From: Sclerotinia nivalis
Lineage: Eukaryota; Ascomycota; Leotiomycetes; Helotiales; Sclerotiniaceae
Direction: 5' to 3'
NCBI GenBank assembly: GCA_029531795.1
Contig: JAPEIS010000004.1
Coordinates: forward strand, 806,001 to 870,000
DNA length: 64,000 nucleotides
In this document: positions 11,685 to 22,740 of the stretch, in pieces
Numbering within the stretch: position 1 is the stretch's first letter
Layout of the letters: each line of letters begins with the position of its first letter
Program-made: the position numbers and the translations under genes
Notes under the pieces: model-generated
Seen by the model: the letters and a program-made list of their open reading frames with translations, nothing else
Databases searched by the model: none
Told to the model about the DNA's origin: nothing

Positions 11685-12852
11685 CTACAACAAATCCCTA
11701 TACTTCCCCAAGGCCGGTTCCTGACTCCCCGAAAACTCCTGATGCAGCCCCTCCATCGCAGCAAAATGTTCCGCAAACTGTAATCCCCTCTTATTTTCCC
11801 TCTCAACCCTCTTCCAACCCCATTCATTCGCCTCATTGACCACCTCCTTAACCTCCTCCTCCTCAATCTTAGCATCCACAAAACTTTCCTCCATTTCCGG
11901 CGTCGATGCTCCCGAATTATCCATACTATGCCAACCGCCCGGCCTCTCAGGCAACAACCCACTAGCATTCAACACCACCTCCGGATGAACGGTCAATCTT
12001 CCCAATTTCATCACATACTTGCTAACCGCACTCGCAAAAATCGCCTTCTCATCCAGTTCAATATCCTTCTGATCTGCCTTTCCCTCACCCTCCACTTCCT
12101 CAAACCTCGCATTCCGGCCGCCAAACCACGACCCATCACTTAACACAAACCCCCTCGGTCTAACCGTCCCCTTCTTCACAAAATGCGTAACCACATAAAT
12201 CCACTTTCGATCCCAACACAGAATTCGACTCCACATTTCATATTGTTGATAAATCCCTATCTCGCGCTTGAAATTACACATTACGCCACCGAGCATAATG
12301 CCCCAACGACCTTTGACCGCATTTCCTTCTTTATCGAGTACGAGTTTATTGGATGTGTTTTTTTGAAGGGCATGGATACCGGGTTCCAGGAGACAGCAGA
12401 TGATGTGGGACCGAGTGACGTCGAGGTCCGAGAAGTATGTGCTGTTGGATTTGTGCAGGTTGTAGTCGCATTCCCAGAGGGGGGCGTGGGATGTGGTTAT
12501 TACGGGGAGGAAGAGTGATGCCGGGCCGATATTGGAGGGGATGTTGGGGATGGTGAAAATGAGGTGTTTGAGGATCGCGTTCCAGACTCGGAACTGGTTT
12601 GTTGTTAGTTTTCGTACCTTGAAAGGGAGTGCGAAGAGGAAGAAAGAAAGGAAAACATACATGCCAAACCCCCGGCAAACCTTTCAAATTGGCTAATATA
12701 ACCACCGTAGCAGCGATCCTCGAATAACACCCTGGCCCGGTTAACGTATCGACAAGTAATTTTTGTATATTGACATGAGAGACCCCCGCAGCCGCCACTA
12801 CTGCCGTGGAAAAAAGGATAGATTTGAGAGGGAGACGAGTAGCGGACGCCAT
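11685..12852 (-). CDS. Thioesterase-like (hotdog-fold, THEM6-type) protein
   Basis: Two exons, 12852-12661 and 12593-11685; the 67-nt intron 12660-12594 has donor GTATGT and ends CTAACAACAAACCAG. The product is 366 residues. The N-terminal ~64 residues are hydrophobic (LKSILFSTAVVAAAGVSHV and a second segment near 45-60), suggesting membrane association. Residues ~85-250 resemble the 4HBT/THEM6-like family found in many ascomycetes: ECDYNLHKSNSTYFSDLD, then GRWGIMLGGVMCNFKREI, then YEMWSRILCWDRKWIYVVTHF. The N-H-K-S-N-S-x-Y-x-x-D stretch is the usual hotdog signature region. Such proteins probably act on acyl-CoA or acyl thioesters, but the fungal members are uncharacterised. The acidic C-terminal half (EEEEVKEVVNEANEW) is low complexity. 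The upstream in-frame ATG at 12906 was not used because the model from 12852 begins with the conserved hydrophobic leader. Confidence 0.75.
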
Positions 12853-13805
12853 TGTTAAGGAGGTGAGATTGCGAGCTTGCGAGTCTGCGGCTTCACAAAC
12901 TGGCAAATCTAAATAATGAGATGATTAACTATCCAGATAAGAAAATGAACCCGTACAGAAATCGCACAAACCACACTACACGCAAAGAAAATGACAGTAA
13001 GTAGGCAAGTAAATAACAAACTAATAAAATCTCAAATCTAAACAATCTCACTTATCGAACATTGACCTACCAGTCTACCGAGGCACGGAGAAACCATACT
13101 TCCGACTCACACAGAAACATCTCTCTTTGCCCCCCCTCCCCAAAAAGAAGAGAAGAAAAGAAGAAAAAAAGAAAAAAAGAAAAACATCCTTCGAGAACAA
13201 TTCCGACGTAATTTCCGACTTCCTATTTTTAGGAATTTTCAAGAATTTTACCAAGCTTTTCCAGGTATGCTAGTCCTCTAGTATGCCCAGCTGAATGGTT
13301 AAAGATGTCAGGGCCACCGCACCAATACTTTGCTCAGGTACCACCGTACTAGGTCGGTATATTTCCAAAGTTTCTGCAGATCGTCGACTTGACTACCGGT
13401 AGGTAATAAAATTGCTTCTTTTGATTTACAGGGTCCTCGGTAGATTCGAGTACTTATGGATATACTAATGTAAGATTACTTCCGTCTGTACGTGATGTAG
13501 TTCTAGGTAGGTGCAGTTTTAATTTCTTTTGACATTCGCTAAATATTCTACATGTGGTAACTTTATACATGTGGAAGTTTTCCTCTCAAGTTCCCTACCA
13601 AGTGTTTTGTACATTAACCTTACTAGTACCTAATTCCCAAGGTTCGAGATCCCTAACCCATTTTATACATCTTTCCATCCCACCTATATCCCATAAGTAT
13701 ACATTTCCCTCTTTATACAAAGACCGCCGATGTAAAAAAAAAAAATCACTCCGGTACCAAAGGTATCAATCGTAAAATCATTAGAACTCTCTTCCGTCTA
13801 CTCAT
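12853..13805. other. Intergenic region between two minus-strand genes
   Basis: The presumed promoter of the thioesterase-like gene lies in 12853-13260, with an A/G-rich run at 13139-13185 (CT-rich on the coding strand). The 3' UTR of the membrane protein starts at 13805. No ORF is convincing. A run of eleven A (13735-13745) is present. Confidence 0.45.
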
Positions 13806-15670
13806 TTATCTCGTCCATCCCTCATGCTCATCACTATCATCCAGGAGAAAATCCCGATGTGGCATTGAACCGAGATCTCCATGAAACATGGTATTCCCAG
13901 CAGCCGGATTTCCAGCTGAATCCCCCTCCCTCCTATTTGCATTATCAGTCCACGTTTGTTCCAACGCCAATCCGATTTCCAAATCGTTTTGTCTCGCCCA
14001 CGCTTCCCCTGCATCACGTTCCTCCTTGGATATCACGGATCGGAATTCGTTTCTAGCTGATGCTGGATGACTGAAATTGAAATTACCGGTTGTCAGACTC
14101 AAAGTGCGTGTATGAGTGTGTACTGATGATCCTGGTCTACTTTTCCCGGTTTGCGTCGTGTATGTCGTATATTGTGTCCCGATAGATGTTCGTTGGTCAA
14201 ATAAAATGCCTCGCGTTTTTGCTTCTACTACTGCTTGTTCTTCCGGCGTGAGCATGAGGACTTTGGTGGACACGCTAGGCAATCTTTGAAATTCGGTTCC
14301 CTGTTCCTCATCTCCGGATCCCATCACACCTCTTCTTCTGCTTTTGGGGAATTTTGTACGATGACCACATCCGCTAATGACTAAATCTTTATATTGTCTG
14401 GGAGATTTGTTGGTCCCGAACACGAGAAATACTAAGAATGATGTCGTAACTCCAGGTATAAAGAGGACAATATCAATGATGCAGCTGGAGATGGAGAAGT
14501 CGGGAGATGATGATTTCGCAAGTTTTTGAAAGTTTTGTGCGGAGTATAGAGAAAAAAAGATTAATACGGCTTCAAGTGCCCTTTTGAAAACTTTATCAGC
14601 TTTCTCTATCATTCTAATATTGGGCTACCAAGAAACTCACAGAAGAATAACGAAACCAATAGTGAACCGGGTGATAAGTGCACGATCGTAAAGAGACCGG
14701 CGGGTTGCTTTGTGATCATCATTGGCAATGCCACTTCCATTTACAGTGCAGGTGCCCGTCGTGTCGGTCGCTGCACCGCTCGAGCCCCACCAACCGTTAC
14801 GTTTATCGTGTGCAAATAGAAGTCGCCGTGTTTTGATATATTTGTAGAGAATGAGAATCATGAGGATACTGCCAACCGACAAGCTTACGAGCACTAAATT
14901 GCGAAGTCAGCTCAAGTTCCAAACACACACCCACGATCATCATAAAATGATTGGCTAAAAATAACTTACTTGTGAAATTAGTTAGAATAAAAGTTGCCCT
15001 GGGGCTTTTTAGCACAAGCGGGGCCTTTCCTACGCCTACGAGAATGCCCGGCATGATGACTGCGAATATTTTGGAGATGAAGGATATGTTTTCTCGCAGC
15101 CAGCTACCAAGGAAGTTGGCGCGGATTTCCCAGGAACCACAGAAGAGTTTAACAGCCCTGATTATTGTTAGATTCCAATAACTTAATCATTTGAATTCGA
15201 ACCGACTTACCAGAACAGCACCATTAAAGCCATAACATTATAAGAATAAAATTCTGTGTCAAGAGATTAGCAATCGTCAAATCGGCAAGATTGGGATGGG
15301 AACTTACGAATTGTGTATAGTATAAGATCGACTTTATTCCCTACACCCGAAAGACCCAAAGCTGGCAAGTCTACAGCTTTTAATGCCGTCTCATAATCAT
15401 CTTGTTTAACAATGAGCCAAGCACGATTGTAGTGTATCTGCTGTGCGATGGAACCAAATGTGCTCAATGCAGAGAACTCGGCAAGAAATGTTACATCTGT
15501 TCTTGTTAGATACGTTAGCGTAAACTTGGGAAAGTAAACTTACATGTCCGTCGTTCACCATAGGTCCAAAGCATACATATGAGTAAGGTAACCAAGATGA
15601 GGCATAGGAATGAGTATACCAGGACGGCAGCAGAGGCACCTATGGCCTCTTGCGGAATCCCGGTGCCCAT
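13806..15670 (-). CDS. Seven-transmembrane integral membrane protein, receptor-like
   Basis: Six exons on the minus strand: 15670-15544, 15496-15308, 15253-15211, 15157-14970, 14893-14641, 14580-13806. Introns are 47-76 nt with GTAAGT or GTGAGT donors, and all junctions keep frame; 524 residues. Seven hydrophobic segments are visible, including AIGASAAVLVYSFLCLILV (~10-34), one around QFYSYNVMALMVLFW (~106), FISKIFAVIMPGILVGVG (~145), FTMLVSLSVGSILMILIL (~180), LITRFTIGFVILLALEAVL (~256) and CIIDIVLFIPGVTTSFLVFL (~295). They are followed by FGTNKSPRQY and a ~200-residue cytosolic-type tail rich in Ser/Thr and charge. This topology and the closing FGT...RxY motif recall orphan fungal GPCR-like proteins, but I do not recognise a ligand class. 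The last intron (14640-14581) was chosen because the in-frame TGA inside it must be removed. Confidence 0.68.
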
Positions 15671-15771
15671 TCAGTACTTCTAGAAGGGTAGTGATAGTAC
15701 GACTCGCATTTAAGTCAACATGCAGACAGCTTCATGCCTATCGAGTATTCAGGCAATAATCTATTGGTGCC

Positions 15772-15795
15772 AAAAAAAAAAAAAAAAAAAAAAAA
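15772..15795. repeat. Poly-A run of 24 nt
   Basis: Uninterrupted A run read directly from the sequence. It could be a slippage-prone homopolymer or the tail scar of a retroposed sequence. I see no gene-like sequence attached on its 5' side. Confidence 0.9.
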
Positions 15796-17143
15796 GATCA
15801 AAAGGAACAGAAAATATGCCTTACTGGGAGAGTTCTGGACTTTAGATATGACCCGCGTAAAATTTTGTAGCAGTTGTAGAACAACATACCCAGGCCAGAA
15901 GATGAACAAAACTTTATATTCCCTGCAAGTTCACTACTCCAAGAAGAAGGCACGGGGTATTTGTCCCAATATTCTCCTTTCTTCCGCATCGAAGATCCCG
16001 GCTCTTGGGCCAATACTATTTATTTGTAACTTTTTTATCCTGGAAACCAAGGATCTCATCATCTCGCGGGTATCCCATGTTCTATCTAGAAAAACGTGAG
16101 AAACAAGGATGGCACGAAGATGGGGTGGGACTGTGGGATACCATGAACATGGAAATGAGACGAAGAAGACGGGGAATTGGGCTACCAGAGCCTTAGAAGA
16201 GCTAACAAGACACCGCAATCTACCAGCCGCAAACTTTACCGAAAGGATTAATGGATGATCTACTAACTAGGGTTTCGCGTATGTATAAACAAACGTGTAA
16301 ACCGAGTCTCGATCACCATCGAAATCTGATGTGTTTGAAAGACGGCGCTTGCTCGGATGGTTCTTTCAGTGACGCGTTGCTTAGTGAGCCAGTGACACGA
16401 ATTCTTCTGTGCGTAAGTTTAAAGAAACTTCTTACAGGTATTTCAGACTTCCACAATAGTTACTTGCTAATGTCGGTAATTGTGATGAAAGATACTTTTA
16501 TAGAGTAGAAGACAGTTGCCAGGCTATAAGTCTGTGTGTCACAAATGATTGCAACGTTAAAAGTTCTCTTGATACCTCACAAACCGAAGAGAACGGATAA
16601 GATAGGAAGAAGCTTACGTGCCATATAGATTTTGGAAAGAAGCTCCGTGTTGGTGGATTTTTATCAAGCGTAACTTTGTCACCAAACAATATAAAACACT
16701 GTTCACAGTGTATACTTACATCTTTAGTCATGCATAAATTGAATTGGATAAGCAATTGGGAACAACATTCTTGTTAATGGTTGTGATTTATGCATGCTAT
16801 AGGATGTCCACCTTTAGTAGTTTGTAATTAGCTCAGATACCACTGCGAGACATGTTAACTTCTTCTTCTAGCACAGCAACACTTGTAAACTGGCCTAGCT
16901 CCTCCTGGTTTGACCTTCCTAGAGATTTGACTAGCCAAGCCGTGCTAAGCCACTCAATGTCAAGGCCTTAATCCATTTCGAGAAGCCCAAAAATTGCCTC
17001 AATGGAGCTCTTGTGACGAGTACTTATGGCGTCAGGCGAAATTTAAGTATCATTCTGTTGTTTCAATATTGAGTTTATGATCCTGTCTGGCAAGTGGATA
17101 TCTTTCCCAAATTATCGTTACGGGCCAAGTTTACCAAGACCTG

Positions 17144-17266
17144 CTCGTGCTGCCAGAAAGTATAAAACTCCGAGGCTAAAAAAACCAGATTATTCCTCTT
17201 ATAGTTTACCATCTTATGGAACGTGCTTCTAGCTCCGGAGTTGCATACTTTCTGGCCGCACGAGTG
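17144..17266. repeat. Imperfect inverted repeat, ~34-bp arms with 53-bp spacer
   Basis: The left arm (17144-17177) and the reverse complement of the right arm (17231-17266) agree at about 29 of 34 positions, with the 12-bp core GCCAGAAAGTAT identical and TCGTGC and ACTCC shared on either side. Together they can fold into a long hairpin. No obvious target-site duplication flanks the arms. Candidate explanations are a small foldback element, a transcription terminator-like hairpin, or a recombination scar. Confidence 0.6.
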
Positions 17267-18162
17267 CCATGAATTTTCATTGTGGAGAAGATACGCGAAG
17301 AGATCAAGGAAGATCTTTTGTTGGCTCATTGGTACCGGCGACTAGGGTAGATTGATCTAGGAAGTACCTAAATAGTTCAGCTCGGGTTAGAAATGCCTGA
17401 ACACTAATAAAACAACAACGATTTTGGAAATTTACGTAATGGATGGCAAGATTCTTGCGAGCCGCACCACGAATCTCTGAGGTTGGGACGACCTTCTTTG
17501 ACCGGGAAGATATCCACAGTGTACCTGTTCAATAAGCTGAGTCATGGGTTACCGGCCATGTTCCGTTATTCTGTGAACTTACTTGTAGGCTCCCCTTTCC
17601 AACGCGGTGTTAATGTTTCAAGGGTCTCAAGTCGGATTGAAGTCGGCTTGAGATGAGCATCAGGTAACAGTATGAAGACAAGAAAAAGGTTGGATTTGTA
17701 ATGAGGATCCCTTCGGGACCGTAAGATGGCCGGTGAGCTACCAATGCGGAGAAACATACTCCGCCACGTTCAAACAGTTCTCCTTGATGTTTCCGCTGCT
17801 GATTTTGAGCATCAACCCTACAATACAACTGTGTTCCATAACAACACCTGAATCTGAAGTTCAAAAAGATAGTCAAACGTTTGAAACGGTATGTACTACT
17901 AGTACAGTAGATGGGTTAGAGCCCGATCACCTAATATTCGAAGTTTGAAACTTTACAGAGTACGGAGTATATAGCAAGCAATACCGTTGCAGATCCCAAT
18001 TCTCAGCCTCGCGCGATGGACACGCGATATTTGATCCGCGCTAAACCTTAACGAGTGATGTGTGATTCGCTTGAAATGAATTTCGTAGCCTCATTCACAG
18101 CCTTCCCGACTGTCCCTCTTTCACTTCGACAATTATATATTGAAGACTAAATAACGTTCGTT

Positions 18163-19089
18163 ATGCAATCTCTCATTTGGGCCTCTACTATACCATTGTA
18201 TATTACACATTCTTCTTCTACAATACCTTACTTGATAAATGTACCTCGAGTCTCTTACTTGGCGCTTCTTTTCCCACGATTAACATCTTTCTTCGGAGAA
18301 AATGTTACCAGTTTCTCCTATGAAGGGATTCTACTGAAGAATCTCCCAGTTGGTTTACTATGCGATTTGTATCAACCGGAATTACCATGGAGGTTAGAGT
18401 TAGGGGATGGTCCATTATTTGATATCCATGATACCTTTATCAATAGCGTTAAAGAAGTGCCTACTACACCTAAGGTCATAAAAGTCTCAGCCTTGTTATA
18501 CTAACGTTAGACTCTTAGGCCGATTTCATGCGCAATGGAAATGCAAAGGGTATAATGAGCATGTCAAAAGAACATTCGACACAATTGTGGAACTCGGTGC
18601 GAGATAGTATGGTTCCTTACTCATCAATCTTCATGCATAATGACCATGAGCTAATCTTTGACACCTGTAGATGATTTCTCCACCTACCTCAAGATCTCCA
18701 CTATCCTCCTCAATCCTGCTACTCCCCTGAAGCACATCCCGTTACGTGTATATCTTCCCTCGTCCTCAACCCCATCTTCAACCCCTCATCCAGGTTCCTC
18801 GAGTTCATCTAAAGCTCCGGGTACTTCTTCTCCACCTTCACCACTCTTCGCCTTCAAAACAATACAAACTCTCATACAACCGCAAACCGCATCTCGAGAA
18901 CCTCAAACATTAGGAGGAGCTCTTAATAGCGTTCTTCCCACTTTATTCCCCAGTAAAAGAGATGCTATTTTAGCAGAGGTTATCTTACACGGGGCAACGG
19001 TTCCTTTCAAAGCGGTATTGGAGGATTTAATGAGGGAAGCAAGTTATGCTGATGGATGGTTAAATGTGTGTGTCGTTATGCTGAATTGA
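18163..19089 (+). CDS. ATG5: Autophagy protein Atg5
   Basis: Three exons: 18163-18474, 18519-18606 and 18671-19089. Introns are 44 nt (branch CTAAC, TTAG) and 64 nt; 272 residues. The sequence opens with the Atg5-type IWASTIPLYI, then carries PWRLELGDGPLFDIHDTFINSVKE, a signature of the N-terminal ubiquitin-like region. Exon 2 reads DFMRNGNAKGIMSMSKE and LWNSV, and the join gives RDNDFSTYLKI, as in other ascomycetes. The acceptor lysine for Atg12 is expected in the exon-2 segment (GNAKG). The C-terminal ubiquitin-like part ends PDAIL-like to DGWLNVCVVM. Atg5 is conjugated to Atg12 and, with Atg16, acts as the E3-like complex for Atg8 lipidation at the phagophore. At 272 residues it is within the fungal range. 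Proline/serine-rich linker ~150-190. Confidence 0.93.
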
Positions 19090-19930
19090 TAGTGGAGGTA
19101 ATCGTGGTGATTATGGTGGCTTTACATGGGACAGGATGGCGTTTTTGAGAGTTTGGCATTTCAACCGAGGAAGGAGACCAGGTTTAGCAACCACAAATAC
19201 GTCTTGGACAATTGATGAAGACGATATAATCTTCCTGATTGAGACAAGGGTTTCTGATTAAAGGAACCACATGTTTGATGCTATTTGATAATATATGCAG
19301 TGCACAATTCCTTAACCAAACTCCCTCGAGCTGGGTCATGGTTCAAACATTGTGGTAATGAAATCTTACTAAACATCTCTCTACGTTTTCAATCATTCAG
19401 TAATACACGACAGCATGAAGTTCATGTGCTTAGTATATCGTCTCCAAGATTCGTCCCATTGTATCTTCAAACTTCCGCTGTCTTAATTTTTCTCCAACAA
19501 GCAAAAAATATCTTAGCTTTCTGATTTTCCTTCAATAATACTGATGATACTGTCAAGGAGGCAATCAGAAAGGTTCAAACGTTGTTCATTTTTTTAAACC
19601 TTGTAAATTCGGGTTCATATAGAATCAAGCTAGTAGCTACATTGATGCCGGACTTGAGATACCAGCTCCAAATCACCAATGGCATGTTTGTTCAAACTAG
19701 AATAGAATAGTTTCCGTCAATAGTTTCCGTCGCGCACCTTTAGCAAGTTAGCTCCCGCTCACCCGCTCAATCTCTATATGACGAACGTACCGCACTTAGA
19801 ATATATCCACACCACAAACCATCATTATTGTCAATATTACCCTATAGCATCAATAAAAACATAAGATAACATCACTGACGATTAAAATTAAAAAGCATAT
19901 CCTCAGATTCACAGACACCGACCACTCATT
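19090..19930. other. Spacer between ATG5 and the first hydrolase gene
   Basis: Contains the 3' UTR of ATG5 and the promoter/leader of the hydrolase starting at 19931. No credible ORF; the 79-codon ORF at 19285-19524 lacks coding features. Confidence 0.5.
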
Positions 19931-20722
19931 ATGGCCGGTACCAAAATCGATCACAATTACACGATTATGCCAACAAGTGATCATACCCACACTATCATTT
20001 TCCTCCACGGTCGTGATAGTGAAGCGGAGGAGTTTGCCTCTGAATTTTTTGAGAGTCAAGCTTCAGACGATCGCACATTCGCAGAAATACTTCCTGGCTT
20101 CAAATGGGTATTTCCATCATCTAAAATGAGATTGTCTGCTCGATTTGAATCTGAAATGTCTCAATGGTTCGATATGTGGTCTGTCGAAGAACCACAACAA
20201 CGCAAGGAACTACAGATCAATGGTCTCATAGAGAGTATCGGACAAATTGTTAATGTCATCAACAACGAAGGTGATCACATTCGTAGGGAGCGCATCTTCT
20301 TAGCGGGAATCAGTCAAGGTTGTGCCACGGCCATTCTTACCCTTCTCTTGAAACCCATGCACCTAGCAGGATTTATAGGCTTGTCAAGCTGGCTACCATT
20401 CGAGGAAGAAATTATGTCTCTTGCAGCAAGCTTGAAGGAAGGAGGCGAGGAAGGCGTGAGATCGTTCAAAGCAATTCAAATGAAGTTATCTCCGGACGCT
20501 ACGTTGAATAGGAAGACTACACCAATACTTTCCACACCGGTGTTCTTGTCTCATTCAGAGGATGATGATGTGGCTCCTGAATCTAATGGCGAGGTGCTGT
20601 ATAGAGGGCTTCGTGAACTTGGAATGAAAGTCACGAGAAAAACATATGAAGATGGAGGTCATTGGATTAATGAGCCTCAGGGTGTAGATGATATTGTGGC
20701 ATTTATTCAAGCGTTGCTCTAA
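19931..20722 (+). CDS. Acyl-protein thioesterase/carboxylesterase-like alpha/beta hydrolase
   Basis: Single exon, 263 residues, of the phospholipase/carboxylesterase (acyl-protein thioesterase 1-like) family. Visible features in order: the oxyanion strand HTIIFLHGRDSEAEEF (~20-40), the substrate-pocket stretch FKWVFPSSKM, WFDMWS, the nucleophile elbow GISQG with Ser at residue 128, GFIGLSSWLP, the acid region HSEDDDVAPE (~210), and the His in DGGHWINE (residue ~244). The triad is therefore intact. Family members hydrolyse acyl esters, or thioesters of S-acylated proteins. No signal peptide, so probably cytosolic. A diverged paralogue lies about 470 bp downstream on the same strand, implying tandem duplication. 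Confidence 0.85.
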   Translation: MAGTKIDHNYTIMPTSDHTHTIIFLHGRDSEAEEFASEFFESQASDDRTFAEILPGFKWVFPSSKMRLSARFESEMSQWFDMWSVEEPQQRKELQINGLIESIGQIVNVINNEGDHIRRERIFLAGISQGCATAILTLLLKPMHLAGFIGLSSWLPFEEEIMSLAASLKEGGEEGVRSFKAIQMKLSPDATLNRKTTPILSTPVFLSHSEDDDVAPESNGEVLYRGLRELGMKVTRKTYEDGGHWINEPQGVDDIVAFIQALL

Positions 20723-21194
20723 TCTAATACTGAGGCCAGACACATTCCTGTTGTCTGATCTCATCGTACGATAGAGTTTTATTCGGGGTTTTGACATTCG
20801 GGAAATATACCGTCCTTCTGAGAGCATGGGCAAGAGCCAGTGTCTAGATTTTGGTAGAGCCAAACTGGGCCCTCTCTCGATAGCTCTTGCTATTTCCACG
20901 CGTACCTCGCTAACTCTATCCTCATTCTTATTTTGAACTTCAAATCCAACTTCACAACTATCTCTTTACCAAAACAAACACCCCTTCTTAAATTCACACA
21001 TATACATAACTCCCGGTTGAAATTTTAATACGGTACAATACAGACAAGATCGGTACGATATTGTCCAGTCTGAATTAAATCATTGAAAATTAGTCCTAAC
21101 AGTTTGCAGCTTTACGAAATATCCATTCAGTGCTCTCTCTACTGGCTCTACCTACATATTATTATTCGATTCATATACAAATACCCACCGTATT

Positions 21195-22230
21195 ATGGAG
21201 GACCACGCAATCGCTCCCACCATCCCTCATACGCACACCGTGATCTTCCTACACGATCGTGGCATCTTAGCTCCAGATTGCGCTTCACTATTCATGCAGG
21301 CTCGAGTTTCGAACAAGTTTACATTGGCCCAACTATTCCCTTCTATCAAATGGGTATTTCCACAGTCTTCAGATAGATATTCGGAACGTTTTGACAGCGA
21401 CATAATACAATGGTTCGATATATGGAGTACAAGTTCTTCACATGGAATGGAAGAGATTCAGGAAGAAGGATTGAATCAGAGCTTCGAACAGATACTGGGA
21501 GTTATAGATAAAGAGGTAACTCAGTTCCTCTCTTGCATACGTTGGCCCTTCTCAATGTCCAGCTTCAGTTTGAACTTTTACCTTCCTCGTAAGACGAATG
21601 CTAACTTTGCGACAGGCGAAACTTTTAGATTCGTATCAACATGTCATTCTTGGTGGGCATGGTATGGGGTGCGCTGTTGGAATATTAGCATTGTTTCAAG
21701 GAATCCATAAATTAGGAGGCTTTATGGGAATATCTGGCTGGCTTCCATTTTGTAGGGATCTCATGCCAATATGTCCTATCCACAATCAGTGGAAGGCAAC
21801 CGCATTGAGTACTTTCAAGAAGCGCTTCTATCATGCGAAGTGTGAGGACGGCGATGGATCAATGATATTCGAGGGATGGCAGACACCAATTCTTTTGGCG
21901 CATGCTGCGGATGATAATGTAGTTCCGTTGGCCATTGGACACAAGATGCGTCAGACTCTTTTGGGTATTTTTCGGAAGTCGGATTTTCTTTTGATGGATG
22001 TCCAGATGTATGTCTATTCCACTGGCGGACATTCGTTTAATGAATCAGAGGGGGTCATAGATATTTGGAGGTTTATTCAACGGGTTACGGGTATTAGAGA
22101 GGGATCGAAGGAATATGGGGTGAAGGAACGGGAAGAGAAGAGGGATGGGGATAATGAGGATGGGGATAATGAGGATGGAGATGATGAGGATGAGGATGGG
22201 GATAATAAAGATGAGGAGAAAAAAAGATGA
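21195..22230 (+). CDS. Serine-less paralogue of the acyl-protein-thioesterase-like hydrolase
   Basis: Two exons, 21195-21515 and 21616-22230; the 100-nt intron 21516-21615 ends ...GCTAAC...GACAG. 311 residues. It aligns along its length with the neighbour at 19931: HTVIFLHDRG, IKWVFPQSSD, WFDIWS, GFMGISGWLPF, AHAADDNVVP, TGGHSFNE. The nucleophile elbow GISQG is replaced by G-H-G-M-G, so the catalytic Ser is Gly123 while the Asp and His regions persist. HGRDS is also HDRGI. The C-terminal ~30 residues are an acidic repeat (DGDNEDGDNEDGDDEDEDGD) from a GATGGGGATAATGAG-type repeat. It is either a pseudoenzyme or a decaying duplicate; the intact frame and spliced intron favour expression. Lack of the serine is seen directly. 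Confidence 0.75.
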
Positions 22231-22254
22231 AGCGTGAAGAGATACGTATAGCTA

Positions 22255-22740
22255 TCGGAATTTCTAATAATTCCAAGTGCAGTCTGAAAATACATTCGTT
22301 TGAAACATTCGCACCATTTGAACGTATCAAATCATTCTGAATATTTAAACTATCTAAAAGGTTCAACCAATCTGGAACTTTTCACCCCATTTGAAAGATC
22401 CAATCAATTCGGAACTTGCATAAGGTTATCATTTAAAAATATCATAATCCGCTATTTTAAAGTATCAAATCATTTCCACATTCGCATTATTTAAAATCAT
22501 CATGTTATTTGAAAGTATTAGCCCATATCTTGTAAATATCCAAACTATCTGGAAGATTTGGAGACATTTTCTTTCTTTTTAAACAAAAAAATAAACAACT
22601 CATTCAGATGGTTGAAGCTATTTAGAACATATTTAGAATGTCTAACCAATTGAGAACTTTCAATTATTTGGAGATTGAAACTATAATACCATCATTTGTC
22701 AAGATCCACAACATCCCATAAATTCGAGCTAGGTATAAAG
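22255..22740. repeat. Degenerate short tandem repeats (ATTTGAA/ATCAAAT motif)
   Basis: After the hydrolase gene, short phrases such as CATTTGAA, GTATCAAATCAT, TTTAAACTATCT, TCTGGAA and ATTTGAAAG recur at irregular spacing of about 35-45 bp. The pattern resembles a much-decayed minisatellite. No ORF. Confidence 0.4.

Larger units (their letters stand above)
15671..18162. other. Gene-poor spacer upstream of ATG5
   Basis: No supported gene in about 2.5 kb. It holds the presumed promoter of the minus-strand membrane protein, a 24-nt A run (15772-15795), an inverted repeat (17144-17266, listed separately) and the leader of ATG5. The small ORFs present have no coding character. Confidence 0.5.

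Noticed and set aside
12346..12906. 186-codon ORF continuing past thioesterase exon 1
   Set aside because: After residue 64 it reads through a GTATGT donor and becomes proline-rich nonsense in the frame of exon 2.
13636..13656. tRNA B-box-like GGTTCGAGATCCC
   Set aside because: No matching A-box, acceptor stem or anticodon arm could be drawn around it.
14614..14640. 27-nt intron in the membrane-protein gene (GTGAGT to ATTAG)
   Set aside because: It keeps frame but is too short for a spliceosomal intron; the 60-nt alternative ending at 14581 also keeps frame.
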